Assembly: GCF_016906535.1 (NCBI RefSeq) | Contig: NC_057385.1 | Coordinates: 868,001 to 932,000, forward strand | Length of the DNA: 64,000 bases | Source of the DNA: Rhizoctonia solani | Taxonomy: Eukaryota > Basidiomycota > Agaricomycetes > Cantharellales > Ceratobasidiaceae | Direction of reading: 5' to 3' | In this document: piece after piece, positions 23,701-35,892 of the stretch | Layout of the letters: the number at the start of each line of letters is the position of its first letter | How positions within the stretch are numbered: the first letter of the stretch is position 1 | The notes under the pieces: generated by a model | The model's database searches: none | Told to the model about the DNA's origin: nothing | Seen by the model: only the letters and a program-made list of their open reading frames with translations | Program-made: the position numbers and the translations under genes

Positions 23701-23916
23701 GCTATTTGAACAAGTTGCGTGTGTGTCTGTGTGAACTATTCCCTATTCTGTTGGACTATACCAGTTGTATATATTCGGACTACTGCGTGAATTAAATTCA
23801 TATTTTTTAAACTAGTTGTTTTGAGGAGATGGTGACATAAGTAGCCAAGCTGAGCCAAACACCGAGTTGCCTCCCAGCCGGACTTTTGCGCCTGCCACCA
23901 ACACAACAAAACGAAA
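23701..23916. promoter_or_regulatory. Short intergenic region upstream of CWC22
   Basis: 216 bases between tandem genes, AT-rich near 23750-23815. It must hold the end of the peptidase transcript and the CWC22 promoter. Confidence 0.35.
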
Positions 23917-26900
23917 ATGTCGGATATCGAGGTGGACAAGGTTGAGAATTATGACGGAGATTCGAAGCCCAAACGCAAAAGGTATGTTTATAATTTAGTT
24001 TTTGGATTGAACACATAGACTCATGGTGCCACAGAGAACTGAGTGGGTCGCGCTCTCGGTCTCCTACACGGTCTCCCAGACGGTCTCCCTCTCCCCCCCG
24101 GACCCGCCGACGCAAATCGTCTTCTCCTCCACTGTCAAACCACCGACGTGACCCCGATGGGCCCAACGTGCGAGATGTAAACCCAGAGAGACGCAAGGAG
24201 AGAGAGCGTCAACTCGCGCTGCGTATGGCTGAGATCGAGCTGGGCACAGCCCCTCCAAAGCCCGAATTCGATGCCAAAGCCGAGTTTGCGAAGCTGCTCA
24301 ACTCGCGCTCGGGAGGTGTATATGTGCCCCCGGCACGCCTGCGAGCTCTCCAGGCTGCTGCGGCCGAAGACAAGTCGAGCGCCGAGTACCAACGTCTTTC
24401 GTGGGATGCACTCCGCAAGAGTATCACCGGCATCGTCAACAGGGTCAATGTCGGGAACATCAAGCACGTTATTCCCGAGCTGTTCCAGGAAAACTTGGTT
24501 CGCGGACGAGGATTGTTTGCGAGGAGTATTATGAAGGCCCAGGCTGCTTCGTTGCCGTTTACCCCGATTTTTGCCGCTTTGGTTGCGGTTATCAATACCA
24601 AGCTTCCGCAGGTCGGAGAGTTGTTGTTGACGAGGTTGATTAGTCAGTTTAGGAGGTCGTTTAAACGAAATGACAAGGTGAGTCGGACGCCACGTTTCTG
24701 TGCGTCTGCTGGTGTTTACCTGTGAATTAGATTGTTTGTCATTCGACGACGACGTTTATTGCTCATCTGGTCAACCAGGGTTGCACACGAGATCATTGCA
24801 CTCCAGATACTTGTCTTGTTGCTCGAACAACCAACAGATGATTCGGTCGAAATTGCAGTTGGCTTCATGCGTGAAGTCGGCGCGTACTTGGCGGAAAACT
24901 CGCCCCGTGCGAATAATGGCGTTTACGAACGGTTCCGTGCGGTCTTGCATGAGGAGCTATCGATAAGCGTGTTCAGTACATGATCGAGGTTCTATTCCAA
25001 GTTCGAAAAGACAAATACAAGGACAATGTGATCGTTCCGGAAGGGTTGGACTTGGTTGAGGAGGATGACCAAATCACACACCAAATCTCGCTAGACGATG
25101 AGTTGCAGATTCAAGAGGGCCTGAGTAAGTTTTTCCCACCTCAACTACCTCATCTTGTTCTCACATTTAGTTTAGATGTTTTCAAGTTTGATCCAAATTA
25201 TGTCGAAAACGAGGAAAAATACAAGGAAATCAGGGCCGAAATATTGGGAGAGGATTCAGATGACGAGTCCGGAAGTAGTGGAAGCGAGAGTGATAGCGAG
25301 GAAGACGGAGAGGAAGCCGGTACGTACTCCCGAATGGCCTTGTAGTCGTGTGCTCACCTATTTTTAGTTGCCGACAAGCCTGGCATTACGGACATGACCG
25401 AAACAAACTTGGTCAACCTTCGTCGTACTATTTATTTGACTATTATGAACGCTGTGAGTCCACGTTTCCACCATTCGTTACGCTACTAATGTCCAATAAT
25501 AGCTAAGCTACGAAGAAGCTGTTCACAAACTGATGAAAGTCAATATTCAAGAAGGCCAAGAGATCGAGCTGTGCAACATGATTGTCGAATGTTGCTCTCA
25601 AGAGCGCTCGTATTCCAACTTTTATGGCCTAATTGGGAACGGTTCTGTAAATGAACCGAGTGTGGTGCGAGTCGTTCGAAGAAGCGTTTGCCAACTACTA
25701 TGAAACTATTCACCGCTACGAAACCAACCGCCTGCGGAACATTGCTCGGTTCTTTGGTCATCTCATTGCCACTGACGGAATTTCCTGGGCTGTGTTCTCA
25801 GTTGTCAAAATCAACGAGGACGACACCACGTCTTCTAGCCGTATTTTTGTCAAGATCCTCATGCAAGAACTCCAAGAGTCAATGGGATTGAAAACCATGT
25901 CCGAGCGCTTCAAGGACCCAACGATGCGGGAGAGCTTCACAAACATGTTCCCGATGGACGACCCCACGGGCAAGAGCACCCGATTCGCAGTCAATTACTT
26001 TACGGCTCTCGGGCTGGGTGTCTTAACAGAGGATATGCGCGCGAATTTATTGGTACGTGTCGAGCTTCAACTCTTCCGGGCGCTTGAACAGGCTATTCAC
26101 ATTCTCGTCATGTAGGAAAATGCCCGCAAAATCGCTGCTATCCGAGACTTGGAAGCCCAACGGGCAGCAATGGAAGAGTCCTCCTCGTCGGATTCGTCGG
26201 ATAGCACAACTAGCTCAGATACCGATTCATCAGACTCCGACTCGGATTCAGACTCTGACGACTCGCGATATGCGCGCAGACGCAGGTCACAGTCAAGGTC
26301 ACGCTCGCCGCCGCCGCACCGTAGGAATGATTCCCGGCGCAGAGGTAGCTATTCGCCCAGACGTAGCGAGTCGCCGGACCGTGGGGCTCCTCGGCGGAGA
26401 AGCTATTCTCCTCGTCGAGGATCAACACCTCCCCGGAGGAGACGTAGGTCTTCCCCTTCGGTCTCGAGATCGAGGTCGCCTTCTACACCACCTCCACCTC
26501 GTCGTGGCTCGCCTCCTGTCGTCGAGGAGGCCGGATGATACGCCACCACGCAAAGGAGGCCGAGATGATTCACCCCCTCCTCGCGGTGGCCGAGACAGCC
26601 CTCCCCCTCCCCCTCGTGATCGTCGAATCAATGACTCTCGTCGGGACAGTCCTCCGCCGCGTGATCGTCGCAGGGATGACTCGCCTCGTGACCGTCGCAG
26701 GGACGATTCACCTCCCCGAGACCGCCGCCGTGATAGCCCTCGTCGCGACCGCCGTCGTGACTCTCCTCCCCCCCGTGATCGTCGCCGCGATAGCCCTTCC
26801 CGTGATCGCCGCAGGGATGATTCGCCTCCTCAGGACCGTCGTCGGGGCAGTCCGCCACCTCGTGACAGCCGTAAGGACGACTCGCCTCGCGATCGGCGCC

Positions 26901-27058
26901 GGGACAGTCCTCCCCCGCCAAGGCGCCATCGAGACAGCCCACCCCGCAGGAACCAGGAGCGTTCGCTACGCCCCCTGGCAGGCGGTAAAAGAAAATACTT
27001 GGCTATCCATTGTCGTTTTATGCTCAACGAATGTACTTGTTTTTCTCTGTGGAGATAG
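23917..27058 (+). CDS. CWC22: Pre-mRNA-splicing factor CWC22, with RS-type tail
   Basis: Spliceosome component that in animals recruits eIF4A3 for exon-junction-complex deposition. N-terminus [19 protein letters not shown], then a short SR block. The MIF4G domain starts [14 protein letters not shown] and includes [20 protein letters not shown] and [14 protein letters not shown]. Past introns: [55 protein letters not shown] and [16 protein letters not shown]. The MA3 part has [36 protein letters not shown] and [17 protein letters not shown]. The tail is Ser/Asp then Arg/Ser-rich. Frame breaks need one base near 24957, at 25635-25637 (GGG) and at 25649-25651 (AAA); another shift near 26520 leads into the DRRRDDSP repeats ending at TAG 27058. 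The first stop in the MA3 frame is at 26538, so the true end is uncertain. Confidence 0.93.
26540..26960 (+). repeat. Degenerate [15 protein letters not shown] repeat in the CWC22 tail
   Basis: About 15 imperfect copies of a 24-33 nt unit coding R-D-R-R-R-D-(D)-S-P-P. The unit is rich in CGTGATCGTCGC and GACAGTCCTCC. All three plus-strand frames and a minus-strand frame stay open over much of it because of this composition. Confidence 0.75.
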
Positions 27059-27362
27059 TTAATATTCAAAGCTCATGATTGTCAACGGATATGACTGCAA
27101 GTCTGAAAATGACCATTAAGTGTCGGTGAACATAAGACGGGAGTGTATTGACTTCCTTACCTATTGGCATGACAGCATTCAGCCTCTTGCGTAATCTCGA
27201 TCTTCCGGGATGGGTAGCCACGTCGCCACTTCATGATTGGCTGGGAGCTCCGGATCAAAATCCGTATCCGGAACTATAAAAGCCCCAACCCATAGCCACG
27301 GCCAGCCACCCCATCCCTCCCCTGCTCAAGCAAATTAAAGCTATACTTTTGTCTATTAAACT
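27059..27362. promoter_or_regulatory. Argonaute promoter region
   Basis: 304 bases between CWC22 and the Argonaute ATG. A TATA box (TATAAAAG) lies at 27275-27282, 81 bases before the start codon, which is close to the expected distance once a short leader is allowed. One of the clearest TATA boxes in the window. Confidence 0.6.
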
Positions 27363-30300
27363 ATGCCTCCAAAGCGTGGAAGAGGTGGTGCGGGCGGTGC
27401 AGGTAGAGGAGCGGGCAGAGGCGGAGGTCCTGTTATTGCCGCTGCTGCTCCCTCGGGTGCTGGAAGAGGTGGTGCAGCATCTGCCGCTGCTCCATCTGGG
27501 CCTCCCAGTCATGTCGCCACAGTCGGTGTAAAGAGACCTGGGTTTGGGAAGTCAGGACGGGCAGTTACTGTAATCACCAATCATTTCCCTTGTAAAATTC
27601 CGACAGGTATCATCTATCATTACGATGGTGCGTGTGTATTTTCGGTTGCGACCAGGCATGTTTCATTGACGTCGGTATATCTTCCTTTTTAACTGGGTAT
27701 AGTTGGTAAGTCTGTACGCATATCTTCCCCACGTCTGGTGTGCTAAGCTCCGTCATAGCGATCGACAAGAAACTCCCTGCTCGTGTCAATGTGCAGACAA
27801 TGAATCTTCTCCAAGACTCTTCAGCCCAATGTCTTCGTTCCTAAAGGAGCCTACGATGGACAGAAGAATCTCTTCACCACCAAGAAGCTCGATCTTGGGG
27901 AAACCGACACTCGAACCGTGAGTCTCGTCACGTAGCTCGTACTAGATTACTCATTTGGGCGCTGGTGCAAGTTCGAAATGCCTCTTGGAGAAGCACGCGG
28001 AGATCGCCCTCCTCGCACACGCAAGATCAAGATCACGTTGGTTGCAGAGATAAACCCGGAGTCAGTATTTTTTATATGCATATTTTTTATTGCTCAATGT
28101 TTCGTGCAGAGTGCTGGCACAATTTCAGCTTGGTCGCCATGCTCAAGACAACGAGGTCCAGACTGCTCTCACCGCATTAAACGTCGCCTTGCGTCATGAA
28201 CCCATTTCGTATGTACGCTACCCGTTTTGGGGACTGCAACACTTATAATCGGGCACAGGAGGTATGCCTTTAACACGCGTTCGTTTTTCCTCCCCAACGG
28301 AATACAAAAAGTTGGATTCGGTTTGGTACGTCTCTGTTTTAAGTTAGCCTGTCTGCATTCTCATACATTGTACCTAGCAACTATGGCCCGGTGTTTTTCA
28401 ATCTATCCGTCCGGCCATTAGTTCGATGCACTTGAACGTAGATACTAGCACTGGTCAGTAAACATTATGTGCACTCGGAGTGCGTATACTTATGTTCGCT
28501 CACTTGCAGGCGTGATGTACGAATTCTGGCTCTGTCTATTTCTCCCGGGCTAACCTTTCGTAGCTTTACGCCCGGACCGCTCATCACTCATTCCCTGGAA
28601 TTTTTGGAAAGACGTTTGCCGGCCGACTTGGCTCGACTTAATAGTAAGTAGGCCCTTAACGTGCAATCCTGATAGTACTTAGCCCATTTCATAGGTCGCG
28701 ATCTTCGTAGCCTTGCCAGTCACTTGAGGGACTTCGTATTGCGACACCTACCTGACTGGAAAGAAGCCAGAGAAATCGATCATGGACCTGACCGACAAAG
28801 GTGCTTCGCAGTTCATGTTTGAGAGTAATGGGAAGAAAATCTCGGTCGCCGATTACTTCAAGCAGACATACAAGAAAACGCTGCAATTCCCTCAGCTTCC
28901 GTGCGTCAAGGTCAGTGGAAGTGCTTGACCTTGGAATGTTGGCTCCATCAGTTGGTGCGATTAGGTTTCTCAAACATCTGTGATACCAATGGAGTTTTGC
29001 GAGGTCCTGCCTGGCCAACTTATGCGCAAGGGCGTTCCAAAGGAATTGACGGACGATATGGTCAAATTTTCTCGGAGAGTAAGTTCTACATTCACATGCT
29101 ATTTATTGTCTGACAATCTCTTAGAAACCAAGTGAAAGACTGACAGCAATTAAAACGTCTTTGAGTGTATGCTATATAAAACATCCTAATCAATATATAC
29201 TAATTTGCTTTGCATCAGGCCCTCAACCATCAGTCTGGTGAGCATTATCCGAATATAACTGGGAACGTGGCTGAAATTATCCCTAGCTATTGTTAGTCAA
29301 TTTGGTATTACCGTTGAAACCAACCCGGTCGAATGCCCTGCTCGGGTCTTGATGCTCCTCAAATTCAGTATAGCAAGCCCATGGTGCGCCCCATCTTGCT
29401 CCTTGGTCGCAGTAATTAAGTCTACCCGTGTTTAGCGAGCAGGGGGTGGGGTCTGGAACTTGAGAAACGAACGCCTGAAGCAACCAGCAGTAATTAAAGG
29501 ATGGATCATGGCTATATTTGAACGCCGACAAGTTTTTACCGAGGAAATTGCCCGCAAAACGATCGATTCACTGAAAGCCGCTTGCACAGAGAAAGGTTTG
29601 TTGTGTACTTTCAACGCCGCATCAACACTGCTGATAGGGGGTTCAAAAGGAATCCAGGGGTTGGACACAAATCCGTTGATCGAATGGGTTCCAGGTAAGT
29701 GCATACACATTAATTGTATTAATCTTCTCACATGGCCTCAGCCCAAGGTGATACCTCAAAGGTGATGGTTTAATAGAATATTTCTTCTATTGGCTGACCT
29801 GTGTCTAGATTCTGACCGAACTGGGTGGCAAGTTCAAGACCGCCCGCGGTGCGCTTCCCAACCTCATTGTGGCGATCATGCCCAGGTCGTCGGGTGATAT
29901 CTATCCGTCTGTCAAGAGGCGAGTACCAACTTAGAAGCCAAGCCTTCCTTGCTGACTATCAATTGCCCTCAGATTCGGCGATGTTATGGTATGCTTGTTT
30001 AGTTGTGGTCTACCAATCCGCCGACTTGACAATGTTATTCAGGCGGGGGTAGCGACCCAGTGCATGAAGGCCGACAAAGCCAAGGGACAGAGTATGCAAT
30101 ATTTGGCAACGTTTGCCTCAAGTAGTTTCTAAGGATGTTAGCCTTCCTAGACACTAAACGCCTAATAAACAGGATCAATGTCAAGCTTGGAGGAGTGAAT
30201 TCGGTCCTGATGCCTAGCGATGAAACAAAGTTTTTAACTGACCCAGCGAATCCAACTATGATCATGGGTGCGTATCTAATTAGCTAGCTCGTATTCTGAC

Positions 30301-31594
30301 CTATGCATTCAGGGCTGACGTCGCTCATCCCGCCCCCGGTACTGAAGGCCGACCGTCTTTCACAGCTCTCGTGGGCAGTGTCGATTCGGTTGCTAGGTAA
30401 ATAAAAAAATTGCTTTTATCTCGCGAGTCAACATTGAGAATTTTATGCAGTAAATATGTGGCAGCCACCGAGCCCAGAAGTCTCGGTACGTTTTAGTGGC
30501 CCAACAACCAGACCCTAAAGCTCACTTTTTTCTTAGCGTCGAGGGAATCACCGACCTCCAAGAAATGGCTGAAGACTTAATCAGGAAGTTCCAAGGCTAT
30601 CAAAAGATGGTCGAGAAGAGGAACACACTTGGTCCGAAACGTATACTGTTTATCGTGACGGAGTTTCCGGTAATTTCAGTAGCTCTATCGCTCACTCCAT
30701 TCACTCACTCGGGGACAGAGGGCCAATTCAAGTTTGTGTTGGAGAACGAAGTACCGGCTCTCCAAAGTGAGTAGACTTTCACCAGTATAGCCATTCTCTC
30801 ATCTTTTTTATAGGGGCATGCAAGGCTTGCGGTGTTGATACTAAAATCACATTTGTGATTGTTGGTATGTGGATTCCCTTTGTATATTTGTATACATAAC
30901 GCTCAGCTTTAACCCAAGGGAAACGACATCACACTCGTATGTTCCCAAAAGATAAAGCCAATGCCGATAAAAGCGAGAATTGCTTAGCCGGAACCGTTGT
31001 GGACCAAGTGTCAGTATTAGTCCTTTGACGAACGCATTACTAGAGACTAAATTATGAATGATTTACAGCATTGGCCATGTATGTCGGATTTCTCCGAAAA
31101 AGCCTTTTGCATACTAACGTTCTATGCAGCCGCTCGAGTTTGACTTTTTCCTCCTCAGCCACGCTGGCCTCATTGGAACCTCTCGACCCGCTCATTATAG
31201 GTAAATAATATAGAAACAATTCGTTTATGATGGTGCTCATACCGCATCATGTAGCGTGGTACATGATGACAACAATTTCACGCCCGATTCTTTGCAAAAG
31301 TTGACGTTTGCCCTCTGCCATGTTTATGCTCGTGCGACTCGTTCAGTGTCGATACCTCCTCCCGTCTATTGTAGGTTCTTTATCTTCGGTCTGCTCTGGA
31401 ACAGTGAGGATGACGAATGAGAGCGGTTTACAGACGCCGACATTGTCTGCGGACGTGCCAGGCACCATCTGCCGCCGGATTTCGATATGTCTGATAGCGC
31501 AACGATCGCAAGCGGGACAGATGCAGAGGCTCTGCTCGAACGTATCAAGGCAGCATATAGGCCTACTCATCCGACCATAGCAAGGAATATGTAG
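27363..31594 (+). CDS. Argonaute, RNA-silencing effector
   Basis: Binds small RNAs and silences complementary targets. After [18 protein letters not shown], a Gly/Arg/Ala-rich start (RGG-like), comes [20 protein letters not shown]. The N and linker regions follow ([40 protein letters not shown]), then [23 protein letters not shown] and [12 protein letters not shown] and PIWI show [28 protein letters not shown] and [11 protein letters not shown]. Putative catalytic residues: Asp in [16 protein letters not shown]; Glu in the helix before GPKRIL; Asp in [14 protein letters not shown]; and Asp in [14 protein letters not shown]. That gives a DEDD tetrad, as I recall for Neurospora QDE-2. [20 protein letters not shown] is also present. 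Five one-base breaks occur: 27813, 27825, 28524, about 28745, 30649. The last exon ends TAG 31594. More than fifteen introns. Confidence 0.93.
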
Positions 31595-32183
31595 TAAGTA
31601 GTAGTGCTATGGTTTTGACCGAGGGTTGTCTGACGTTATGGACAGCTTCCAATGAGCTTCGGAGTTGATGGATATGATCAGAATTGTCAAAGAATATAAA
31701 TGGCTTGCAGAGCATCTGTGTCTGTAGAATGATATTATCGGAGTGTGATTGAAGGGTCAATTGTATGCGCCGTATAACAATACAGTAGTATCTTGCAATC
31801 GAGTAAAACTTCCACAAATCAAATTACTGTCTGTTGAAAGGACTGAGCTAATACGATTATTCCAACTCTTAATTGCAAACAGCTAAAACAACAGGCAAGG
31901 GGTATAGGTATTAGGAACACAATGTACTCATTAACTCCAATTCACGCCCATTGTCGCCCCTCTACGGAGATAGCGGTAGCCCGCATTCAGGTAGGAGGAA
32001 TCGACAATTCCACTGGGGTATACAACATAAATGAGCGGTAGCGAATGACGTCAAGTGCAAGCAAAAACTACTGCTCTAACGTGGCCTACATGAATATAAC
32101 AAACACTAGGACAAAACCCAAACTGAGAAACCAAACAGTGAACAGACTAAGACCAACATGCTCCAGCGACCCTCGTGTTCATA
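31595..32183. other. Convergent 3' region Argonaute / GPI-type protein
   Basis: About 590 AT-rich bases between convergent stops; no coding frame of interest. Likely 3' UTRs. Confidence 0.35.
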
Positions 32184-33299
32184 CTAGAATAGAGCGATTG
32201 CGGCAGCGAAAGCGGCAGCCATGGTGGTGAAGTAACTGGCAGCCATGGTGGCAGCACCACCGGTTTCTCCAGTGATATCAATGCCTGCCATCTTGGTAAT
32301 CTCCTCTGCAAAGCCGGCGGGACATTTCTCCCCAACGCGGCCAAAGTTCAGCCTGGCCGCCAAGAAGCGGGCTCTGGGCTGCTCCGAGAGCATGGGCACG
32401 GCTGTTCCAAAGGCGCTGTACACGGAAAGAATCTCCTGTGTGCAGGGCGTGCATAGCTTATCGGCGGGGTATTGGGCGAAATGAACAAGTACATGAGGTT
32501 GGAGTTGCGGTAGGTGCTGGTTGGGAACGATTACGCTCTGCGCACGCTTGCCGACGGTGCTCGCGAGATGGCCGGCGGCATACGATAGGTCGGATCGACG
32601 GCTACGGTGCTCTGAGTGCCAGAGCTGCCCGTGCCAGCGTAGATGTTCAGCAAGCAGTACTCGGAGGAGCCCTTGACGCAGATGCTTGACTTGAAGGGAA
32701 TAAGGGAGTACCAGATGTCGTATTGCTTGATCACCAAGTCATTGGGATTAGCCCCGATGAGTTCGTCCGAGCAAGCATCCTTGAACTCGGTCAGTTTGGG
32801 GCGTATTTTCGAATCGACACACGAGTTGGAAGTACAAAAGGCGTCAAGGGCCTTGGGCACCGCACTGGCTGAACCAGGGCCAGAAGTAAAGTCGGAGAGT
32901 ACGGTGGTGAGTGATCCCAAACATTTGGATATAGTGGCATCCGAGTTTAGGCGGGTAAGGAAGTCAGAGCATGTTGTGCTGATACTGGCCGGAATGAACG
33001 GGTTTGCAGAGTCCGAGGAGTAGCTTTCGGTGAGCGAGTCTTGCGAAATGTCGGTCCCCACCGAGCCGGTAGCAGTAGGGCTGGTGCTCTGTGAAGCATT
33101 AAGTTTTAGGCGAGCGAGAGGTACGGGAATGGCTTACGGGAGCAGAACCGGACTTGGTACTCGATTGTGTGGTATAGGCTGAGCTGGATGCGGTGGTCGG
33201 TCCAGGAGTGGTTGAAACTGGGGCAGACGACGGGTCTGCGGCCTGTGCCAACGCAAGCGGGACGAAAACAAGGGCAGATATGATGCCAGTGACCTTCAT
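32184..33299 (-). CDS. Secreted Cys-rich protein with GPI-type ending
   Basis: Agaricomycete cell-surface family, function unknown. Start MKVTGIISALVFVPLALAQA at 33299 is a clean signal peptide. A Ser/Thr-rich stem follows (SSAPVSTTPGPTTASSSAY). After an intron comes the conserved domain: STTCSDFLTRLNSDATISKC, ALDAFCTSNSCVDSKIRPKL, TEFKDACSDELIGANPNDLV, YDIWYSLIPFKSSICVKGSS, SEYCLLN, and later TYRNSNLMYLFISPNTP with DKLCTPCTQEILSVYSAF. The end (GGAATMAASYFTT, then an alanine-rich hydrophobic run to TAG 32184) fits GPI anchoring. Three one-base corrections are needed: near 32466-32469 (G run), 32519 (one extra base) and 32572. Without them a stop follows VRRA. At least ten cysteines suggest a disulfide-rich ectodomain. 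Confidence 0.8.
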
Positions 33300-33789
33300 T
33301 GCAGCTAAAAAGGAAAGTGGATGCGTAGTGCTGTGCGGGCGGCCGGGTCGGCGAGTGAGAACGCAGATGCGAGCGGAACAGTGGAAACGATGCGGACGAC
33401 GCTGAGTAAAAACTAGGAAGCGATGGGGACCCTCCTAATTTGTACCGCTCCTCAACTTGCTTGGCAACACCGTGTTTCAACATCACAACAAGCACAAGCA
33501 ACCGCCACAATCCGTAAACGGCAGGTGATCGTGGGTTTGCGTGCCTGTGCTAGTACATCGCCGGTCTTAATCGTATATATATGCATTGCACTTTGACGTT
33601 TGTATCTCTCACTGTCACCGGAAGAGGCCTCTTTACGTCGGAGCAGTGCCGTACCTCGAGTGTCGTGGGCGCACCATTGTGTTATTTGCACATAGTTACA
33701 GCACACTACTTCGCCGCCACTCCCCCTCTATATTGATCTCTGTCCCTAGCTCTTCTCTACCACTGCTCTCCAGTTGCCCAGCCATATCT
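33300..33789. promoter_or_regulatory. Divergent promoter, GPI-type protein / PLC-like
   Basis: 490 bases between divergent start codons. CGTATATATATGC at 33571-33583 is TATA-like, roughly 210 bases before the plus-strand ATG. C/T-rich sequence precedes that ATG. Confidence 0.4.
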
Positions 33790-35536
33790 ATGACCACTCT
33801 ACATATTACGAATCTCACCGGATCTCCTCTGCCCTTTACTTGTTCGTCTCCAGCCGAATCTCACTGGACTCACTTGATCATGAAAGCAATGTAACGACTT
33901 TACCTCTGAAAAGGCAGACGCCCCAGAACATACTTATTTGTTCGTCCGACTTGCGCACCGACCCAACCAATGAAAAGAGCACATTATCAAAAGCGACCAC
34001 TTTCCCTTCAGCTTGGACATTCAAAATCCGCAGGCCTCGTGCGTTGAATAACAAAGATACTTGGTCAGTCTTGAGACCGATCTGCCCACATGTCCCCCAG
34101 TCCTACCCTCGCACAATTAATGGCTGTCACGCATGCCGAAAGGACATGCTCTGGAACGTATACGTGCTTCATGTGAGTTTTTGGTCGGACCAAATAGACT
34201 AAGTCACTGATCTGTATGGAGCCAGACTCGCAGTGACAGTCGTGTGCTCTTCCTTCCCCAACGAGACGTATCTATGTTTCTATCGGAATTAGAGGACGAG
34301 AGGCCACTCTCAGATCTCGTATTGCCAGGTGCGTTTTATCAGTCGCTTAATCTAACAGATATTTCAACTTGAGCGAATTTTGGACAGGTACTCATGACAG
34401 GTTCGTTCCTGTGCTTGAATCTGTCCTCACGCCATTGTGACCTTATCCTACAGTCTCGCTTTCTACGGATGGCCCGTCACTCAGTGCCAATCCCCAGACG
34501 AACCTCTCTTCAAACAGCTCATGTCTGGCGTTCGTGTACTGGACGTTCGGCTTTCAGTCGTGGATGGGGTATTGATGGCATACCACGGATCTACCCCGCA
34601 GCATATTTCTTTCTCTGCCGTTCTTCACACCTTGCACCACTTTTTGCAAGAGCGTCCAAGGGAATGCCTGGTGGTCAGTCTGAAACAGGAAGACTTTGCG
34701 TATACACCCCCGGTGTTATTCTCGCGATTAGTTAGGGAGGAGATTGAAAGAGCAGAAGGCGGAATAGGCATGTGGTGGCTAGAGAATCGGGTGCCTCGTT
34801 TGGGTGAAGTGAGAGGCAGGTGTATCATGCTTAGTAGGTTTGGGGGGATGGCAAGGTACGCTAGTCTGAACTTGGAATCCGGATCTCACTTATATTATGA
34901 CAGGAATGGGAGCATGGTCTTGAAGGGATGGGTATCCACCCTACCAAATGGCCTGACAGTGCGCAGGAAGGCTTCGAGTGGGACCTGAAAGGTACAACGG
35001 TTAGAACTCATGACTGGTGCGCCCCGTACATGGCCCATGCGCAGCAGAGATATTTACACCGCTGGGTTTCAATAGGTATAGGGTACCAAACCTGCTAGCC
35101 TTGCCTGAGAAAGCATCTCTGTGCATGCACAATATGGTGCCACCCGCCTCCGACCCTCCAGTTCTGGCGATAACATATCTTTCAGCCGCCGGAGGGCCAT
35201 TTTCTCTCCTTCGTTTTGCGCGTTGGGAGTTGGATGGCCTAACTGGGGGATGGGTGTCGAAGGCATGAACGCGCGAGTGGCGGGGTGGCTGATCAACGTC
35301 TGACATCTGCAGGGATACGAGATTCCGACTCCAACTCTGAGAAAGAGCGATGGAGTATATCGAACGAGTCTGCAGAGTTGTTGGAGAACAAGGAGTCGCA
35401 ACTTGGTGCCTTTGATGATGATTCGGAGCCCAGGCTCCCAGTTCGCGGTTGGGTATTTATGGATTATTTTTCGGAGCCGGATGGGGCCCTTGTCCCACTC
35501 TTGGTTGAAAATAACTTTATCCGTCGTTATGATTGA
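33790..35536 (+). CDS. PLC-like phosphodiesterase (PI-PLC X-like domain)
   Basis: TIM-barrel protein of the PI-PLC X superfamily. The first exons start MTTLHITNLTGSPLPFTC, a beta-sandwich-like lead. The barrel shows LVLPGTHDT (His of the X-domain signature), VAFYGWPVTQCQSPDEPL, LMSGVRVLDVRLSVVDGVL, MAYHGSTPQHISFSAVLHTL and ERPRECLVVSLKQED. Then RCIMLSRFGG, GMGIHPTKWPDSAQEGFEWD, TTVRTHDWYRVPNLLALPEK, GVGWPNWGMGVEGMNARVAG and a C-terminal RGWVFMDYFSEPDGALVPLL. THDT plus AYHG give the two catalytic histidines seen in bacterial-type PI-PLCs. Frame corrections are needed at the splice near 34856, in the T run 35200-35203 and near 35300; the exon near 33893 is also uncertain. Stop at 35536. Substrate unknown. 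Confidence 0.82.
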
Positions 35537-35892
35537 CGATACACTTTGTTCGGGGGTGCCTTTTTTAAAATTGGATGCACTCCCTATCGTGTTCGTACCC
35601 AGTCCCATGTATTTGTAGATTTTGAGGCCCGGACCAGAAGGCCGCACATGCGTTAAAGTCATCGCCACCTTTATATATTTACATAAGAACCACGCCTTCT
35701 GTGGTTGACAACTACAAGCGATTAGGCCATCTTTGAAAGGGCTAATAAGCATTACAATACCAATGTCATCCGTGTTTAAAGGAGGAACACCATACGGCAA
35801 GGTGCGCTTTTGCCGCCATTAAGCTCTTATTCCAAACCACCATCACCCACCCGCCAAGCCGCAAGTGAATTCGAAATAGACTTATTACCACT
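35537..35892. other. Intergenic, PLC-like to MIT protein
   Basis: 356 bases between tandem genes. No TATA box stands out. Confidence 0.35.

Noticed and set aside
26628..26942. Minus-strand ORF with [16 protein letters not shown] repeats
   Set aside because: It is the complement of the RDRRRDDSP repeat and has no independent features.
27363..31594. Argonaute as a pseudogene
   Set aside because: Five frame breaks look like decay, but all motifs are intact, splice sites are kept, and similar breaks hit essential neighbours (CWC22, Cms1). Sequence error fits better.
34394..34735. Plus-strand 113-codon ORF starting MTGSFLCLNLSS
   Set aside because: Lies in the wrong frame across the PLC-like exon, which carries the conserved barrel motifs.
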